From: JALYXS01 sp051003795
GTDB lineage: Bacteria; Acidobacteriota; Terriglobia; Bryobacterales; Bryobacteraceae
Reading direction: 5' to 3'
NCBI GenBank assembly: GCA_051003795.1
Contig: JBPCKZ010000044.1
Span: forward strand, 1 to 44,733
Length of the DNA: 44,733 bases
The translations under genes were made by a program, and so were the position numbers. A model generated the notes under the pieces. It worked only from the letters and a program-made list of their open reading frames with translations. It did no database searches and had not been told where the DNA came from. Shown piece after piece: positions 8,559 to 18,031 of the stretch. The first letter of the stretch is position 1. Each line of letters begins with the position of its first letter.

Positions 8559-9845
8559 ATGAAGCGTGCCGGCTCGGACGATACCTTACGCTGCTCTTTC
8601 TGCCACAAGAGCCAAGAAGTTGTCGGCAAGCTGATTTCTTCCCCGAGCGACTATCCGAGAGCTTACATTTGCGATGAGTGCATCGCGGTCTGCAATTCGA
8701 TCCTCGAGGACGATAAGGCGGACCATCCCTCTTCATCGCCCCACAAGCTGCCGAAGCCTCTTGAAGTCAAAGAATTTTTGGATCAGTACGTAATCGGGCA
8801 GGAAGCCACCAAGAAGAAGCTGGCCGTGGCGGTTTATAACCACTGCAAGCGCGTGCACATGAATAAGGCGCGCAACTCCGAGGTGGAGCTTTCGAAGTCC
8901 AACATCATGCTGATCGGCCCCACCGGGACCGGCAAGACGTTGATGGCGCAAACTTTGGCGCGAATTTTGGACGTGCCGTTCGCAATCGTCGATGCCACCA
9001 CGCTCACCGAGGCCGGATACGTCGGGGAAGACGTGGAAAATATCGTGTTAAAGCTGCTGCAGGCGGCCGACGGCGATGTGCAGAAGTGCCAGCAGGGTAT
9101 TATCTACATCGACGAAATCGACAAAATTTGCCGCAAGGACGAGAATCCTTCGATTACGCGCGACGTCTCGGGCGAGGGGGTTCAGCAGGCGTTGCTCAAG
9201 ATCCTGGAAGGGACGATTGCGAACGTTCCTCCGCAGGGTGGCCGGAAACATCCTCATCAGGAATTTACGCCGGTCGATACGACCAATATTCTGTTTATCT
9301 GCGGTGGCGCTTTTGTGGGATTAGAGAAAGTCATCGCGCGGCGGGTCGGCAAGAAATCGATAGGTTTCTTGAGCGACGAACAAAATAAAGACAGCCATCG
9401 GCCGGCCGCGGGCACGATCGGAATCGGCGGTCATCGGGATTTGGACCTGCTCGCCCAGTTGCAGCCGACGGACCTGATCAAGTTTGGGTTTATCCCCGAA
9501 TTCATCGGGCGTCTGCCGGTGATTGCGACGCTTGAAGACCTGGACAAGCAGGCGCTCGTGCAGATTTTGAGCAAGCCGAAGAACGCGATTATCAAGCAGT
9601 ATCAGAAGCTTTTCGAATTCGAGAATGTGCGGTTGAAGTTTACCGACGACGCGCTCGACGCGATAGCCGCCCTGGCGATGGATCGGAAGGTGGGGGCGCG
9701 CGGACTGCGCATGATCCTCGAGGATTTAATGTTAGACTTGATGTACTATCTGCCTTCGTACAAGAAGGTGCGCGAGTTCCAGGTCACTAAGGAGATGGTC
9801 CTCTCGCAAAAGATCAGCCTTACTTTGTTGGAAAAAGCGGGCTAA
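8559..9845 (+). CDS. clpX: ClpX, ATP-dependent protease unfoldase subunit
   Basis: A 428-residue AAA+ unfoldase. The N-terminal zinc-binding domain has Cys12, Cys15, Cys38 and Cys41 (CSFC and CDEC). Walker A is GPTGTGKT (120-127), Walker B IIYIDEIDKI, and the pore loop GYVGEDVEN. KSIGFLSDEQ contains the IGF loop that docks on ClpP, so this ClpX should still serve a peptidase even though clpP is not adjacent. GARGLRMILEDLMLDLMYYLP is the sensor-2 region. ClpX hexamers unfold tagged proteins and feed them to ClpP in the cytoplasm. lon follows after 102 nt. Confidence 0.98.
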   Translation: MKRAGSDDTLRCSFCHKSQEVVGKLISSPSDYPRAYICDECIAVCNSILEDDKADHPSSSPHKLPKPLEVKEFLDQYVIGQEATKKKLAVAVYNHCKRVHMNKARNSEVELSKSNIMLIGPTGTGKTLMAQTLARILDVPFAIVDATTLTEAGYVGEDVENIVLKLLQAADGDVQKCQQGIIYIDEIDKICRKDENPSITRDVSGEGVQQALLKILEGTIANVPPQGGRKHPHQEFTPVDTTNILFICGGAFVGLEKVIARRVGKKSIGFLSDEQNKDSHRPAAGTIGIGGHRDLDLLAQLQPTDLIKFGFIPEFIGRLPVIATLEDLDKQALVQILSKPKNAIIKQYQKLFEFENVRLKFTDDALDAIAALAMDRKVGARGLRMILEDLMLDLMYYLPSYKKVREFQVTKEMVLSQKISLTLLEKAG

Positions 9846-9870
9846 ACCCGCTCCATGAACGGTTAGCCCG
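9838..9870 (+). terminator. Stem-loop at the clpX stop
   Basis: CGGGCTAA (9838-9845, including the clpX stop) pairs with TTAGCCCG (9863-9870) across a 17-nt loop. No T-tract follows, so it is not a standard intrinsic terminator. It may protect the 3' end or be chance. Confidence 0.25.
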
Positions 9871-9938
9871 AAGGCGAGGCGGCGGGTCCAGGCACAAGAA
9901 TCATTCTCCATCGCCGCTCATCAAATCCGATAGCGGCG

Positions 9939-9944
9939 TAAAAT
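9939..9944 (+). promoter_or_regulatory. -10 element directly before lon
   Basis: TAAAAT ends 3 nt before the lon ATG at 9948. No convincing -35 lies 16-18 bp upstream, and no Shine-Dalgarno sequence is present. If used, transcription would start at or just inside the start codon. It is one of several such cases in this window. Confidence 0.35.
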
Positions 9945-9947
9945 CAG

Positions 9948-12365
9948 ATGCTTACTTCCAAAGAAAAATCCGATACAAAACGTCTTCCGATGATGCCGAT
10001 CCGGGACGTAGTCATTTTTCCGTACATGATGACCCCCTTCGTGGTGGGGAGGGAATCGAGTGTACGGGCGCTCGAAGAGGCGATGTCCGGCGACAAGAAG
10101 ATATTTCTCGCCACGCAGCACGATGCTTCGATCGACGAGCCGCGGCCCAACGAAATCTTCAACGTCGGTACGGTCGTGAATATCGTGCAGAGCCTGAAGC
10201 TGCCCGACGGGAACATTAAGGTACTGGTCGAGGGCGTCGAGCGCGCGAAGGTGGTTTCGGTCTCGGACGAAGAGGGGTTCTTCCGCGCGGTGGTGCGCAT
10301 CTTCAACTTCAAGGTGGAAGCGGGCGCGCAATTGGAGGCGTTGGTCGGGCGGGTTACGACGCTGTTCGAACAATACGTCAAGCTCAGCCAGAATTTGAAC
10401 TACGAAACCATGATCGCGGCAATCCGGGTGGACGATCCGGGTAAGCTGGCCGATACGGTGGGCGCGAATCTGCAGTTGACGATCGAGGAAAAGCAGGAAT
10501 TGCTTGAAATCTTCGATCCGGTGGAACGGCTGACCCGGGTCGCCGAGATGCTCGATATCGAGATCGAGAAGCTGAACGTGGACCGGACCATCCAGGGGCG
10601 CGTGAAGCGCCAGATGGAGAAAGCCCAGAAAGAGTACTACCTTAACGAAAAGATCAAGGCCATCCAGAAGGAATTGGGCCGGGGCGAGAAGAGCGAGATC
10701 GATGAGCTGAAGAAGCGCATCGAGATGTCGGGCATGACCAAGGACGCGCTTGAAAAGGCCATGGCCGAGTTGAAGCGCCTGGAGAATATGCCGCCGATGT
10801 CGGCGGAATCGACGGTTTCGCGCAACTACCTCGATTGGCTGCTCGCGGTGCCGTGGAAGAAGAAATCGAAAGAGATTCGCGAGCTTTCGTTCGCCGAGCA
10901 GGTGCTCGAATCGGATCACTACGGCCTCGAAAAGATCAAGGAACGGATTCTGGAATTCCTCGCGGTGCGCCGGCTGGTGAAGAACCCGAAAGGCTCGATT
11001 TTGTGCTTTGTCGGGCCTCCGGGGGTCGGCAAGACTTCGCTCGGGATGTCGATCGCGAAGGCCACCGGGCGGAAGTTCGTGCGGATGTCGCTCGGCGGGG
11101 TTCGGGACGAAGCGGAAATTCGCGGACACCGGCGCACGTATATCGGGGCGCTGCCGGGGCAAATCATTCAGATGATGAAGAAAGCCGGCACGAAGAATCC
11201 GGTTTTCATGCTGGACGAAGTCGATAAGATGTCGATGGATTTCCGCGGCGACCCGTCCTCGGCGCTGCTCGAAGTGCTCGATCCCGAGCAGAATTTCATG
11301 TTCGTGGACCACTACCTCGACGTCGAATACGATCTGAGCCAGGTGTTTTTTATCGCCACGGCCAACGTGCTGCATACGATCCCGCCGGCGCTGCAGGATC
11401 GCATGGAGGTGATTCGGCTTTCGGGCTACACGGAACTCGAGAAACTGGAAATTGCGAAGCGCTTCCTGGTCCGCAAGCAGATGGAGCAGACCGGGCTGAC
11501 CGAAGCCCAAGTGGAATTTACGGACAACGGCCTGACCGCCTTGATTCAGTACTACACGCGCGAAGCCGGCGTGCGGAATCTGGAACGGGAAATTGGAAAC
11601 GTGTGCCGCAAGATCACGCGGAAATTCGTTAACCATCAGAACGAAAAGGACGGCAAGATTTCTCCGGTGGCGACGATCGACACGGCGAAGCTCGACGAGC
11701 TGCTGGGTCCCCAAAAATTCCGCGATACCGAAACCGACCGGAAGAGCGAAATCGGCGCTGCGACCGGGTTGGCGTGGACCGAGGTCGGCGGCCAGATTCT
11801 TACTACCGAAGCGACGTTGATGGAGGGGAAGGGCAAGCTGACGGTTACCGGCAAGTTGGGCGAGGTCATGCAGGAATCGGCGCAGGCGGCGATGAGCTAC
11901 GTGCGGTCGCGGGCGCACCAGATGGGTCTGCCGCGCGATTTTTACCGTAACCTCGACGTGCATCTGCACATTCCGGAGGGCGCGATCCCGAAAGACGGGC
12001 CGTCGGCTGGCATCACCATGGCCACGACGATTTGCAGCGCGCTGACGAGGATTCCGGTGCGCGGCGACGTGGCGATGACCGGCGAGATCACGCTCCGCGG
12101 CAAGGTCCTCGGAATCGGCGGCCTGAAGGAGAAACTGCTGGCGGCGCATCGTCATGGAATTCTCGAGGCGATCATGCCGAGAGACAATCAGAAAGATTTG
12201 CCGGAAATCCCGGAGCAGATTCGCAACGCGATGAAGCTCCATTTCGTCGATTCGATGGACGAGGTGTTGAAGATTGCGCTCGAGCGCGAACTGATCGCGC
12301 TGCCATTTCCCGAAGCCGCCTTGGTGGAGATGAATGCGCCGGCCGAGGAAAACCGCGCGCATTGA
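9948..12365 (+). CDS. lon: Lon protease (ATP-dependent, LonA type)
   Basis: An 805-residue protein, standard for LonA. The N-terminal substrate-binding domain begins RLPMMPIRDVVIFPYMMTPF. A coiled linker follows (about 190-290). The AAA+ module has Walker A GPPGVGKTS near residue 355 and Walker B FMLDEVDKM. The C-terminal Ser-Lys protease domain has PKDGPSAGITMA with catalytic Ser about 686, and GIGGLKEKLLAAHRHG with Lys about 729. It degrades misfolded and regulatory proteins in the cytoplasm. The ATG at 9948 is preferred because the next in-frame Met lies in the conserved domain. An 813-codon open frame on the opposite strand is a composition artefact. Confidence 0.98.
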   Translation: MLTSKEKSDTKRLPMMPIRDVVIFPYMMTPFVVGRESSVRALEEAMSGDKKIFLATQHDASIDEPRPNEIFNVGTVVNIVQSLKLPDGNIKVLVEGVERAKVVSVSDEEGFFRAVVRIFNFKVEAGAQLEALVGRVTTLFEQYVKLSQNLNYETMIAAIRVDDPGKLADTVGANLQLTIEEKQELLEIFDPVERLTRVAEMLDIEIEKLNVDRTIQGRVKRQMEKAQKEYYLNEKIKAIQKELGRGEKSEIDELKKRIEMSGMTKDALEKAMAELKRLENMPPMSAESTVSRNYLDWLLAVPWKKKSKEIRELSFAEQVLESDHYGLEKIKERILEFLAVRRLVKNPKGSILCFVGPPGVGKTSLGMSIAKATGRKFVRMSLGGVRDEAEIRGHRRTYIGALPGQIIQMMKKAGTKNPVFMLDEVDKMSMDFRGDPSSALLEVLDPEQNFMFVDHYLDVEYDLSQVFFIATANVLHTIPPALQDRMEVIRLSGYTELEKLEIAKRFLVRKQMEQTGLTEAQVEFTDNGLTALIQYYTREAGVRNLEREIGNVCRKITRKFVNHQNEKDGKISPVATIDTAKLDELLGPQKFRDTETDRKSEIGAATGLAWTEVGGQILTTEATLMEGKGKLTVTGKLGEVMQESAQAAMSYVRSRAHQMGLPRDFYRNLDVHLHIPEGAIPKDGPSAGITMATTICSALTRIPVRGDVAMTGEITLRGKVLGIGGLKEKLLAAHRHGILEAIMPRDNQKDLPEIPEQIRNAMKLHFVDSMDEVLKIALERELIALPFPEAALVEMNAPAEENRAH

Positions 12366-12391
12366 AAACCGCGCGCCTTAAGGGTTCGTTG

Positions 12392-12397
12392 TAAAAT
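12392..12397 (+). promoter_or_regulatory. -10 element directly before engB
   Basis: TAAAAT ends 3 nt before the TTG start of engB at 12401, again without a Shine-Dalgarno sequence. The arrangement matches that at lon. The lon-engB gap is only 35 nt, so read-through from lon is also possible. Confidence 0.3.
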
Positions 12398-12930
12398 TAT
12401 TTGTTAGCGGAGTTTGTACTTAGCGCCAACAAACCGGAGCAGTTCCCCGCCGACGGGCTGTCCGAGATCGCTTTTTTAGGTAGGAGCAACGTCGGCAAGT
12501 CCAGCCTCATTAACGCCCTGATTGGGCAGAAAGGGTTGGCGTTCACAAGCAACACGCCGGGCCGCACGCAGTCGATAAATTTCTACCGTGTCGACGGAAG
12601 CTTCTATTTCGTGGATCTGCCGGGTTATGGTTACGCCCGCGTTCCGCAAGGTTTTCAGGCTGAATGGAAGCGGCTGATCGACAACTACTTACGGGAGAGG
12701 ACTCATCTCCAACTTTCACTGATAATTCTCGATGCCCGTCGGGGCTGGATGGATAAGGACCTGGAACTCAAAGCATGGCTCGAGTGCGAGAATCGGCAAT
12801 TTCTGGTCATCGTGACCAAGATGGACAAACTGAATCGAAAGGAACAACAGCAGGGAATGGCGGCGATCTCGAAGATCGTAGCCGGCCCGCTGCCGTTCTC
12901 GGCCCTAACCGGCCGGGGAGTGAGGGAAAT

Positions 12931-14499
<1,569 letters not shown>

Positions 14500-14588
14500 A
14501 GACCCACGTAGAAACCACGCATCGCCGGCGCGGCAATTCCAAGCCGCGGAACCCCTTATGCTAGCATCGGGAATCGAGGCGTCCGCGG

Positions 14589-15356
14589 TTGCTCGGTATA
14601 CTCAAAAGCCCCATCCAGGCCATCCAAGACTTCTATGTATTGACCGGCAAGTCGCTTCGCAACCTGTGGCGCAAGCCGCATTACATGACAGACGTGTTCA
14701 TGCAAATGGACGCCATCGGGGTCGGCAGCCTTCCCATCGTAATCCTTACGGGATTTTTCAGCGGCGCGGTCATGGCATTGCAAATGGGCCGCGCCTTGGG
14801 CCAATACGGGCAAACCGGCCGCACGGGCCAGGTAGTCTCCATTATCCTGGTTCGCGAGCTTGGTCCGGTTCTCACTGCGCTATTGGTGGCGGGCCGCAAT
14901 TCGTCGGGCATTGCGAGCGAGCTCGGCTCCATGAAAGTCACCGAACAGATCGACGCGATGCGGGCGCTCGGAACCGATCCCATTCAGAAGCTCGTCACGC
15001 CGCGCATGATCGCGACCGCCATCATGCTCCCATGCCTCACCGTGATCGCGGATTTTGTCGGCATGTTCGGCGGCTTCGTAATCGGCAAGTTCATCTATCA
15101 TTTGCCCACGCGGCAATATTGGTCGAGCACCTGGCAGGCGCTCGGTTGGAGCGATGTAGCGCAGGGCCTGATCAAGCCGTTCGTATTTTCGTTCGTGGTT
15201 TCGCTGATCGGCTGTTACTACGGCCTCCGCACGACGGGCGGAACACAGGGCGTGGGCCGCGCCACCACGCAGGCGGTGGTCGCCGCCTCCGTTCTGATTT
15301 TCATTCTTACGTTTTTCATCACCCAGATTTTCGTCAGCCAGACTAGCACCGCTTGA
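14589..15356 (+). CDS. mlaE: MlaE-like ABC transporter permease (lipid transport)
   Basis: A 255-residue integral membrane protein of the MlaE/YrbE family, with five or six hydrophobic segments. The family signatures LVRELGPVLTALLVAGRNSSGIASELG and MKVTEQIDAMRALGTDP are intact. TTG 14589 is the only usable start after the in-frame stop at 14562, with GAGG about 10 nt upstream. MlaE homologues form the inner-membrane channel of MCE systems, which move phospholipids between inner and outer membranes. It overlaps the ATPase gene by 1 nt (TGATG), so the products are made together. No substrate-binding MlaC or STAS-domain MlaB gene is present nearby. Confidence 0.93.
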   Translation: MLGILKSPIQAIQDFYVLTGKSLRNLWRKPHYMTDVFMQMDAIGVGSLPIVILTGFFSGAVMALQMGRALGQYGQTGRTGQVVSIILVRELGPVLTALLVAGRNSSGIASELGSMKVTEQIDAMRALGTDPIQKLVTPRMIATAIMLPCLTVIADFVGMFGGFVIGKFIYHLPTRQYWSSTWQALGWSDVAQGLIKPFVFSFVVSLIGCYYGLRTTGGTQGVGRATTQAVVAASVLIFILTFFITQIFVSQTSTA

Positions 15357-16159
15357 TGCCGGACGAAAAAGTCATTCTGCGGTTCGAGCATGTCACTGTC
15401 GCGTTCGACGAGGTCACCGCTCTGAACGACGTTTCGTTTGCAGTCCGCGAAGGCGAGACGCGCATCATCCTGGGCGCGGCGGGGTCGGGAAAAACCGTGG
15501 TGCTGAAGACCGCCATGGGACTGGTATGCGCCACGTCCGGCCAAGTCTTCCTTTTCGATGAGGACATAACCAGACTGCCCGAGCAGGCGCTTTTCGACAG
15601 GCGCGGCAAGATGGGCATGGCCTTTCAGGAGAGCGCGCTATTCGATTCGCTCACCATCGAGCAGAACGTGGCATATCCGTTGCTCAATCGGAAATCGATG
15701 AAAGTGGATCGCGCGGAGGTCCGGCCGCGAGTGGAAGAGGCGTTGAATTTTGTCGAGCTTGGACAGACTCTGAAGCAATTCCCAAGCGAGCTTTCAGGCG
15801 GCATGCGGCGCCGCGCCGCGATCGCGCGCGCGGTGGTCACGAAACCGCCGCTGCTGCTCTACGATTCGCCCACCGCCGGTCTCGACCCGATCACGGCGCA
15901 CACCATCATGACCCTGATTATAAAAGAGCGCGATGTGGACAACACCACCGCGCTGGTCGTAACCCACCGTTATCAGGATGGAAATCTCGCCGCCAATTTC
16001 CGGTACAATCCAGACAATGGCGAGTTAGTTCCGGCGAGCGAAACCCGAACTGTTTTTATGGTGATGCAGGAAGGCCGCTTGGTCTTCGAGGGTGAGCAGG
16101 CGGAGCTCGAAGCGGCGACCGACCCGTATATCGGCAAATTCGTCAAGCATACCGATTAA
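15356..16159 (+). CDS. mlaF: MlaF-like ABC ATPase with Ser at the catalytic-Glu position
   Basis: A 267-residue ATP-binding subunit. It has Walker A GAAGSGKT (40-47), a Q-loop (AFQESALFDSLT), signature LSGGMRRR (146-153), Walker B LLLYD ending at Asp170 and the H-loop VVTHRYQDG (His204). The residue after Walker B Asp170 is Ser171 (codon TCG 15866-15868), where ABC ATPases normally have Glu to polarise the attacking water. Residues about 207-235 are an insertion (RYNPDNGELVPASETRT) between the H-loop and the last strands. ATG 15356 overlaps the mlaE stop; TTG 15353 is the alternative. It should power the MlaE-like channel, though hydrolysis may be slow if the Ser is genuine. Confidence 0.93.
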   Translation: MPDEKVILRFEHVTVAFDEVTALNDVSFAVREGETRIILGAAGSGKTVVLKTAMGLVCATSGQVFLFDEDITRLPEQALFDRRGKMGMAFQESALFDSLTIEQNVAYPLLNRKSMKVDRAEVRPRVEEALNFVELGQTLKQFPSELSGGMRRRAAIARAVVTKPPLLLYDSPTAGLDPITAHTIMTLIIKERDVDNTTALVVTHRYQDGNLAANFRYNPDNGELVPASETRTVFMVMQEGRLVFEGEQAELEAATDPYIGKFVKHTD

Positions 16160-16162
16160 AAT

Positions 16163-17239
16163 ATGGCGTCGCCGAAAAAAGTTCAGTGGGCTCAGTTGCG
16201 CGTGGGCGTCCTCGCCACGGTCGCCATGATTATCGCCGCCGCGCTGATATTCCTGCTCACGCAAGGCAACGGCGGGTTCTTCACCTCGAAGTTCCACATC
16301 CGCACTTACATGGAAGATTCAGCCGGCATGGCGGATAGCGCTCCCGTCAGGCTGAACGGCATCCCGGTCGGCAACATTGAGCACGTGAGGCTTTCGGGAT
16401 CGAACAATCCCCGGCGTGTCGTCGAGATCGATATGACCATTGAGGAAAAGTACCTCAATGACATTCCCGAGGACTCGCTGGCCGGAATCAGCGCGTCGAA
16501 CCTGTTGGGCGACAAATATATCAACATCACCAAAGGGCGCCATTCCCGGCATGTTGCCAAAGGCGGCGAGTTGAAAAGCGTCGAGGTTCAGGACATTCCG
16601 CAGCTTATGCAGCAGAGCGCGACGATTCTTACGCAATTTCAGAACATCGCGGGACGTGTCGACAGCATCCTGAGCCTGGTTGAAAGCGGCAAGGGGAATA
16701 TCGGCAAGCTGATTAAGGACGACGAGCTCTATACGCGCGTCAATGCGACCGCCGCCGAAGTTCAGAAACTAGTTGCCGACGTGAGAAGCAGCGACGGGAC
16801 TATCAGCAAGCTTCTATACGACGATACGCTCTATAACGATATTCGCCGGCCGATCGGCAGGATCGACGACATGCTGGCCCAACTGCAGCAGGGGCGGGGG
16901 AGCGCCGGCAAGCTTCTGAAAGACGACGAGCTTTACACCGAAGCGCGAAAATCCATGGCCGACGCGCGCCTGCTGCTCGATAACTTGAAAGCCGGCAAAG
17001 GCACCGCCGGCAAGTTGCTTACCGACGAGCAGCTTTATAAGCAGGTAAACCTGATTATCGCGAAAGTGAATGTCACGGTGGACAAGCTGAACTCCGGCCA
17101 AGGGACTCTCGGGCAGTTGGTATCGAATCCGCAACTCTACGATTCGATGAACGGCGCCACGCGCGAGCTGCAGGCGCTGTTAAAAGATATGCGCGCGAAC
17201 CCGAAAAAATTCTTGCGAATCAAACTCGCGCTGTTTTGA
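16163..17239 (+). CDS. mlaD: MlaD-like MCE-domain protein with a repeat tail
   Basis: A 358-residue protein. One N-terminal membrane helix (about 14-33) is followed by a single MCE domain (about 43-125; GMADSAPVRLNGIPVGNI and SASNLLGDKYINIT). Residues 140-350 are predominantly helical and carry five copies of a G-x-G-x-x-G-K-L-L-x-D-x-x-L-Y motif. It sits 3 nt after mlaF and belongs to the same operon. MCE proteins form hexameric rings in the periplasm that pass lipids, and long helical tails in this family can extend the tunnel. By analogy the tail here may bridge towards the outer membrane. The usual E. coli MlaD is about half this length. Confidence 0.92.
   Translation: MASPKKVQWAQLRVGVLATVAMIIAAALIFLLTQGNGGFFTSKFHIRTYMEDSAGMADSAPVRLNGIPVGNIEHVRLSGSNNPRRVVEIDMTIEEKYLNDIPEDSLAGISASNLLGDKYINITKGRHSRHVAKGGELKSVEVQDIPQLMQQSATILTQFQNIAGRVDSILSLVESGKGNIGKLIKDDELYTRVNATAAEVQKLVADVRSSDGTISKLLYDDTLYNDIRRPIGRIDDMLAQLQQGRGSAGKLLKDDELYTEARKSMADARLLLDNLKAGKGTAGKLLTDEQLYKQVNLIIAKVNVTVDKLNSGQGTLGQLVSNPQLYDSMNGATRELQALLKDMRANPKKFLRIKLALF
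16688..17140 (+). repeat. Five 102-bp (34-residue) repeats in the mlaD-like gene
   Basis: The terminal Tyr of each G-x-G...LY motif falls at residues 190, 224, 258, 292 and 326, exactly 34 apart. Motif copies are GKGNIGKLIKDDELY, SDGTISKLLYDDTLY, GRGSAGKLLKDDELY, GKGTAGKLLTDEQLY and GQGTLGQLVSNPQLY. The nucleotide copies have diverged, so this is an old, selected protein repeat rather than a recent duplication. Confidence 0.9.
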
Positions 17240-18015
17240 AACGGTTGATCGTCAATGCCGACGATTTCGGTTTCACGCGCAGCGTGAACGAGGGCATCGT
17301 CGAGGCTCACCGCAACGGCATTCTAACGGCCGCCACCCTGATGGCGAACGGGCCGGCTTTCGACCACGCGGTGCCGCTCGCGAGAGAAAATCCAACGCTC
17401 GATATTGGTTGCCACCTGGTGCTGGTGCAAGGGCCATCCTTGCCGGACAGTGTTCCGGAGCTTCTGTGGCGCATCGCGCGCCGGAAGATCGACGTCCACG
17501 CGGAGATGAAGCGCCAGATCGAGAAAATACTTGGCGCGGGCATCGTGCCCACTCATCTGGATACCCATAAACACACGCACCTCGCGCCGCCGGTATTGAA
17601 AGCCGTCGCGCGGCTTTCAAAAGAGTTCGGCATACGATGGGTGCGGCGTCCTTTCGATTTCCCGATCGCCGGAAACCCGGCGCCTCCGAGCGTTCGCGCA
17701 ACGAACATTTTTATCCGCCTGGCCCGGAAGCGCGGCTTGCGAGTGCTGGAGGCGTCGGGATGCCGCACGACGGATCACTTCGCCGGTTTCCAACTGACGG
17801 GCCGGTTGCAAACGCCGGAACTGTTGAGCGTGATCTCGAATCTGCCCGACGGCCTGACCGAATTCATGTGCCATCCAGGCTTCTACGGCGACGATTTGCG
17901 GAACGCCCGCACGCGATTGAAACAGAGCAGGGAAAAGGAGCTGTGGGCGCTCACCGATCCCGAAGTTCGCCGCGAGTTGCAAGCGCGCGGAGTGGAACTG
18001 ACGAATTTCCGCTAA
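17236..18015 (+). CDS. ChbG/HpnK (YdjC) family carbohydrate deacetylase
   Basis: A 259-residue protein starting at TTG 17236, which overlaps the mlaD stop. LIVNADDFGFT contains the paired metal-binding Asp residues; THLDTHKHTH supplies the His ligands; LTEFMCHPGF is the conserved C-terminal motif. The family includes the chito-oligosaccharide deacetylase ChbG and the hopanoid-linked HpnK, both metal-dependent N- or O-deacetylases. No other hopanoid gene is seen here, so HpnK cannot be assumed. Coupling to the MCE transporter hints at a role in envelope lipid or glycan metabolism, which is inference. Confidence 0.88.
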   Translation: MKRLIVNADDFGFTRSVNEGIVEAHRNGILTAATLMANGPAFDHAVPLARENPTLDIGCHLVLVQGPSLPDSVPELLWRIARRKIDVHAEMKRQIEKILGAGIVPTHLDTHKHTHLAPPVLKAVARLSKEFGIRWVRRPFDFPIAGNPAPPSVRATNIFIRLARKRGLRVLEASGCRTTDHFAGFQLTGRLQTPELLSVISNLPDGLTEFMCHPGFYGDDLRNARTRLKQSREKELWALTDPEVRRELQARGVELTNFR

Positions 18016-18031
18016 TTTAACTGAACTAGCC

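Noticed and set aside
9921..12362. 813-codon open frame antisense to the whole of lon
   Set aside because: It mirrors lon codon for codon, is extremely rich in His, Arg and Leu with no domain, and is explained by high GC and strong codon bias. lon has every expected motif.
14529..14548. CGCGGC/GCCGCG hairpin after rho as a terminator
   Set aside because: The stem is only 6 bp with an 8-nt loop and no T-tract follows; it is too weak to call.
16157..16162. TAAAAT touching the mlaD ATG as a promoter
   Set aside because: It is made of the mlaF stop codon and falls directly against the ATG, so transcription would start inside the gene. The gene is in an operon.
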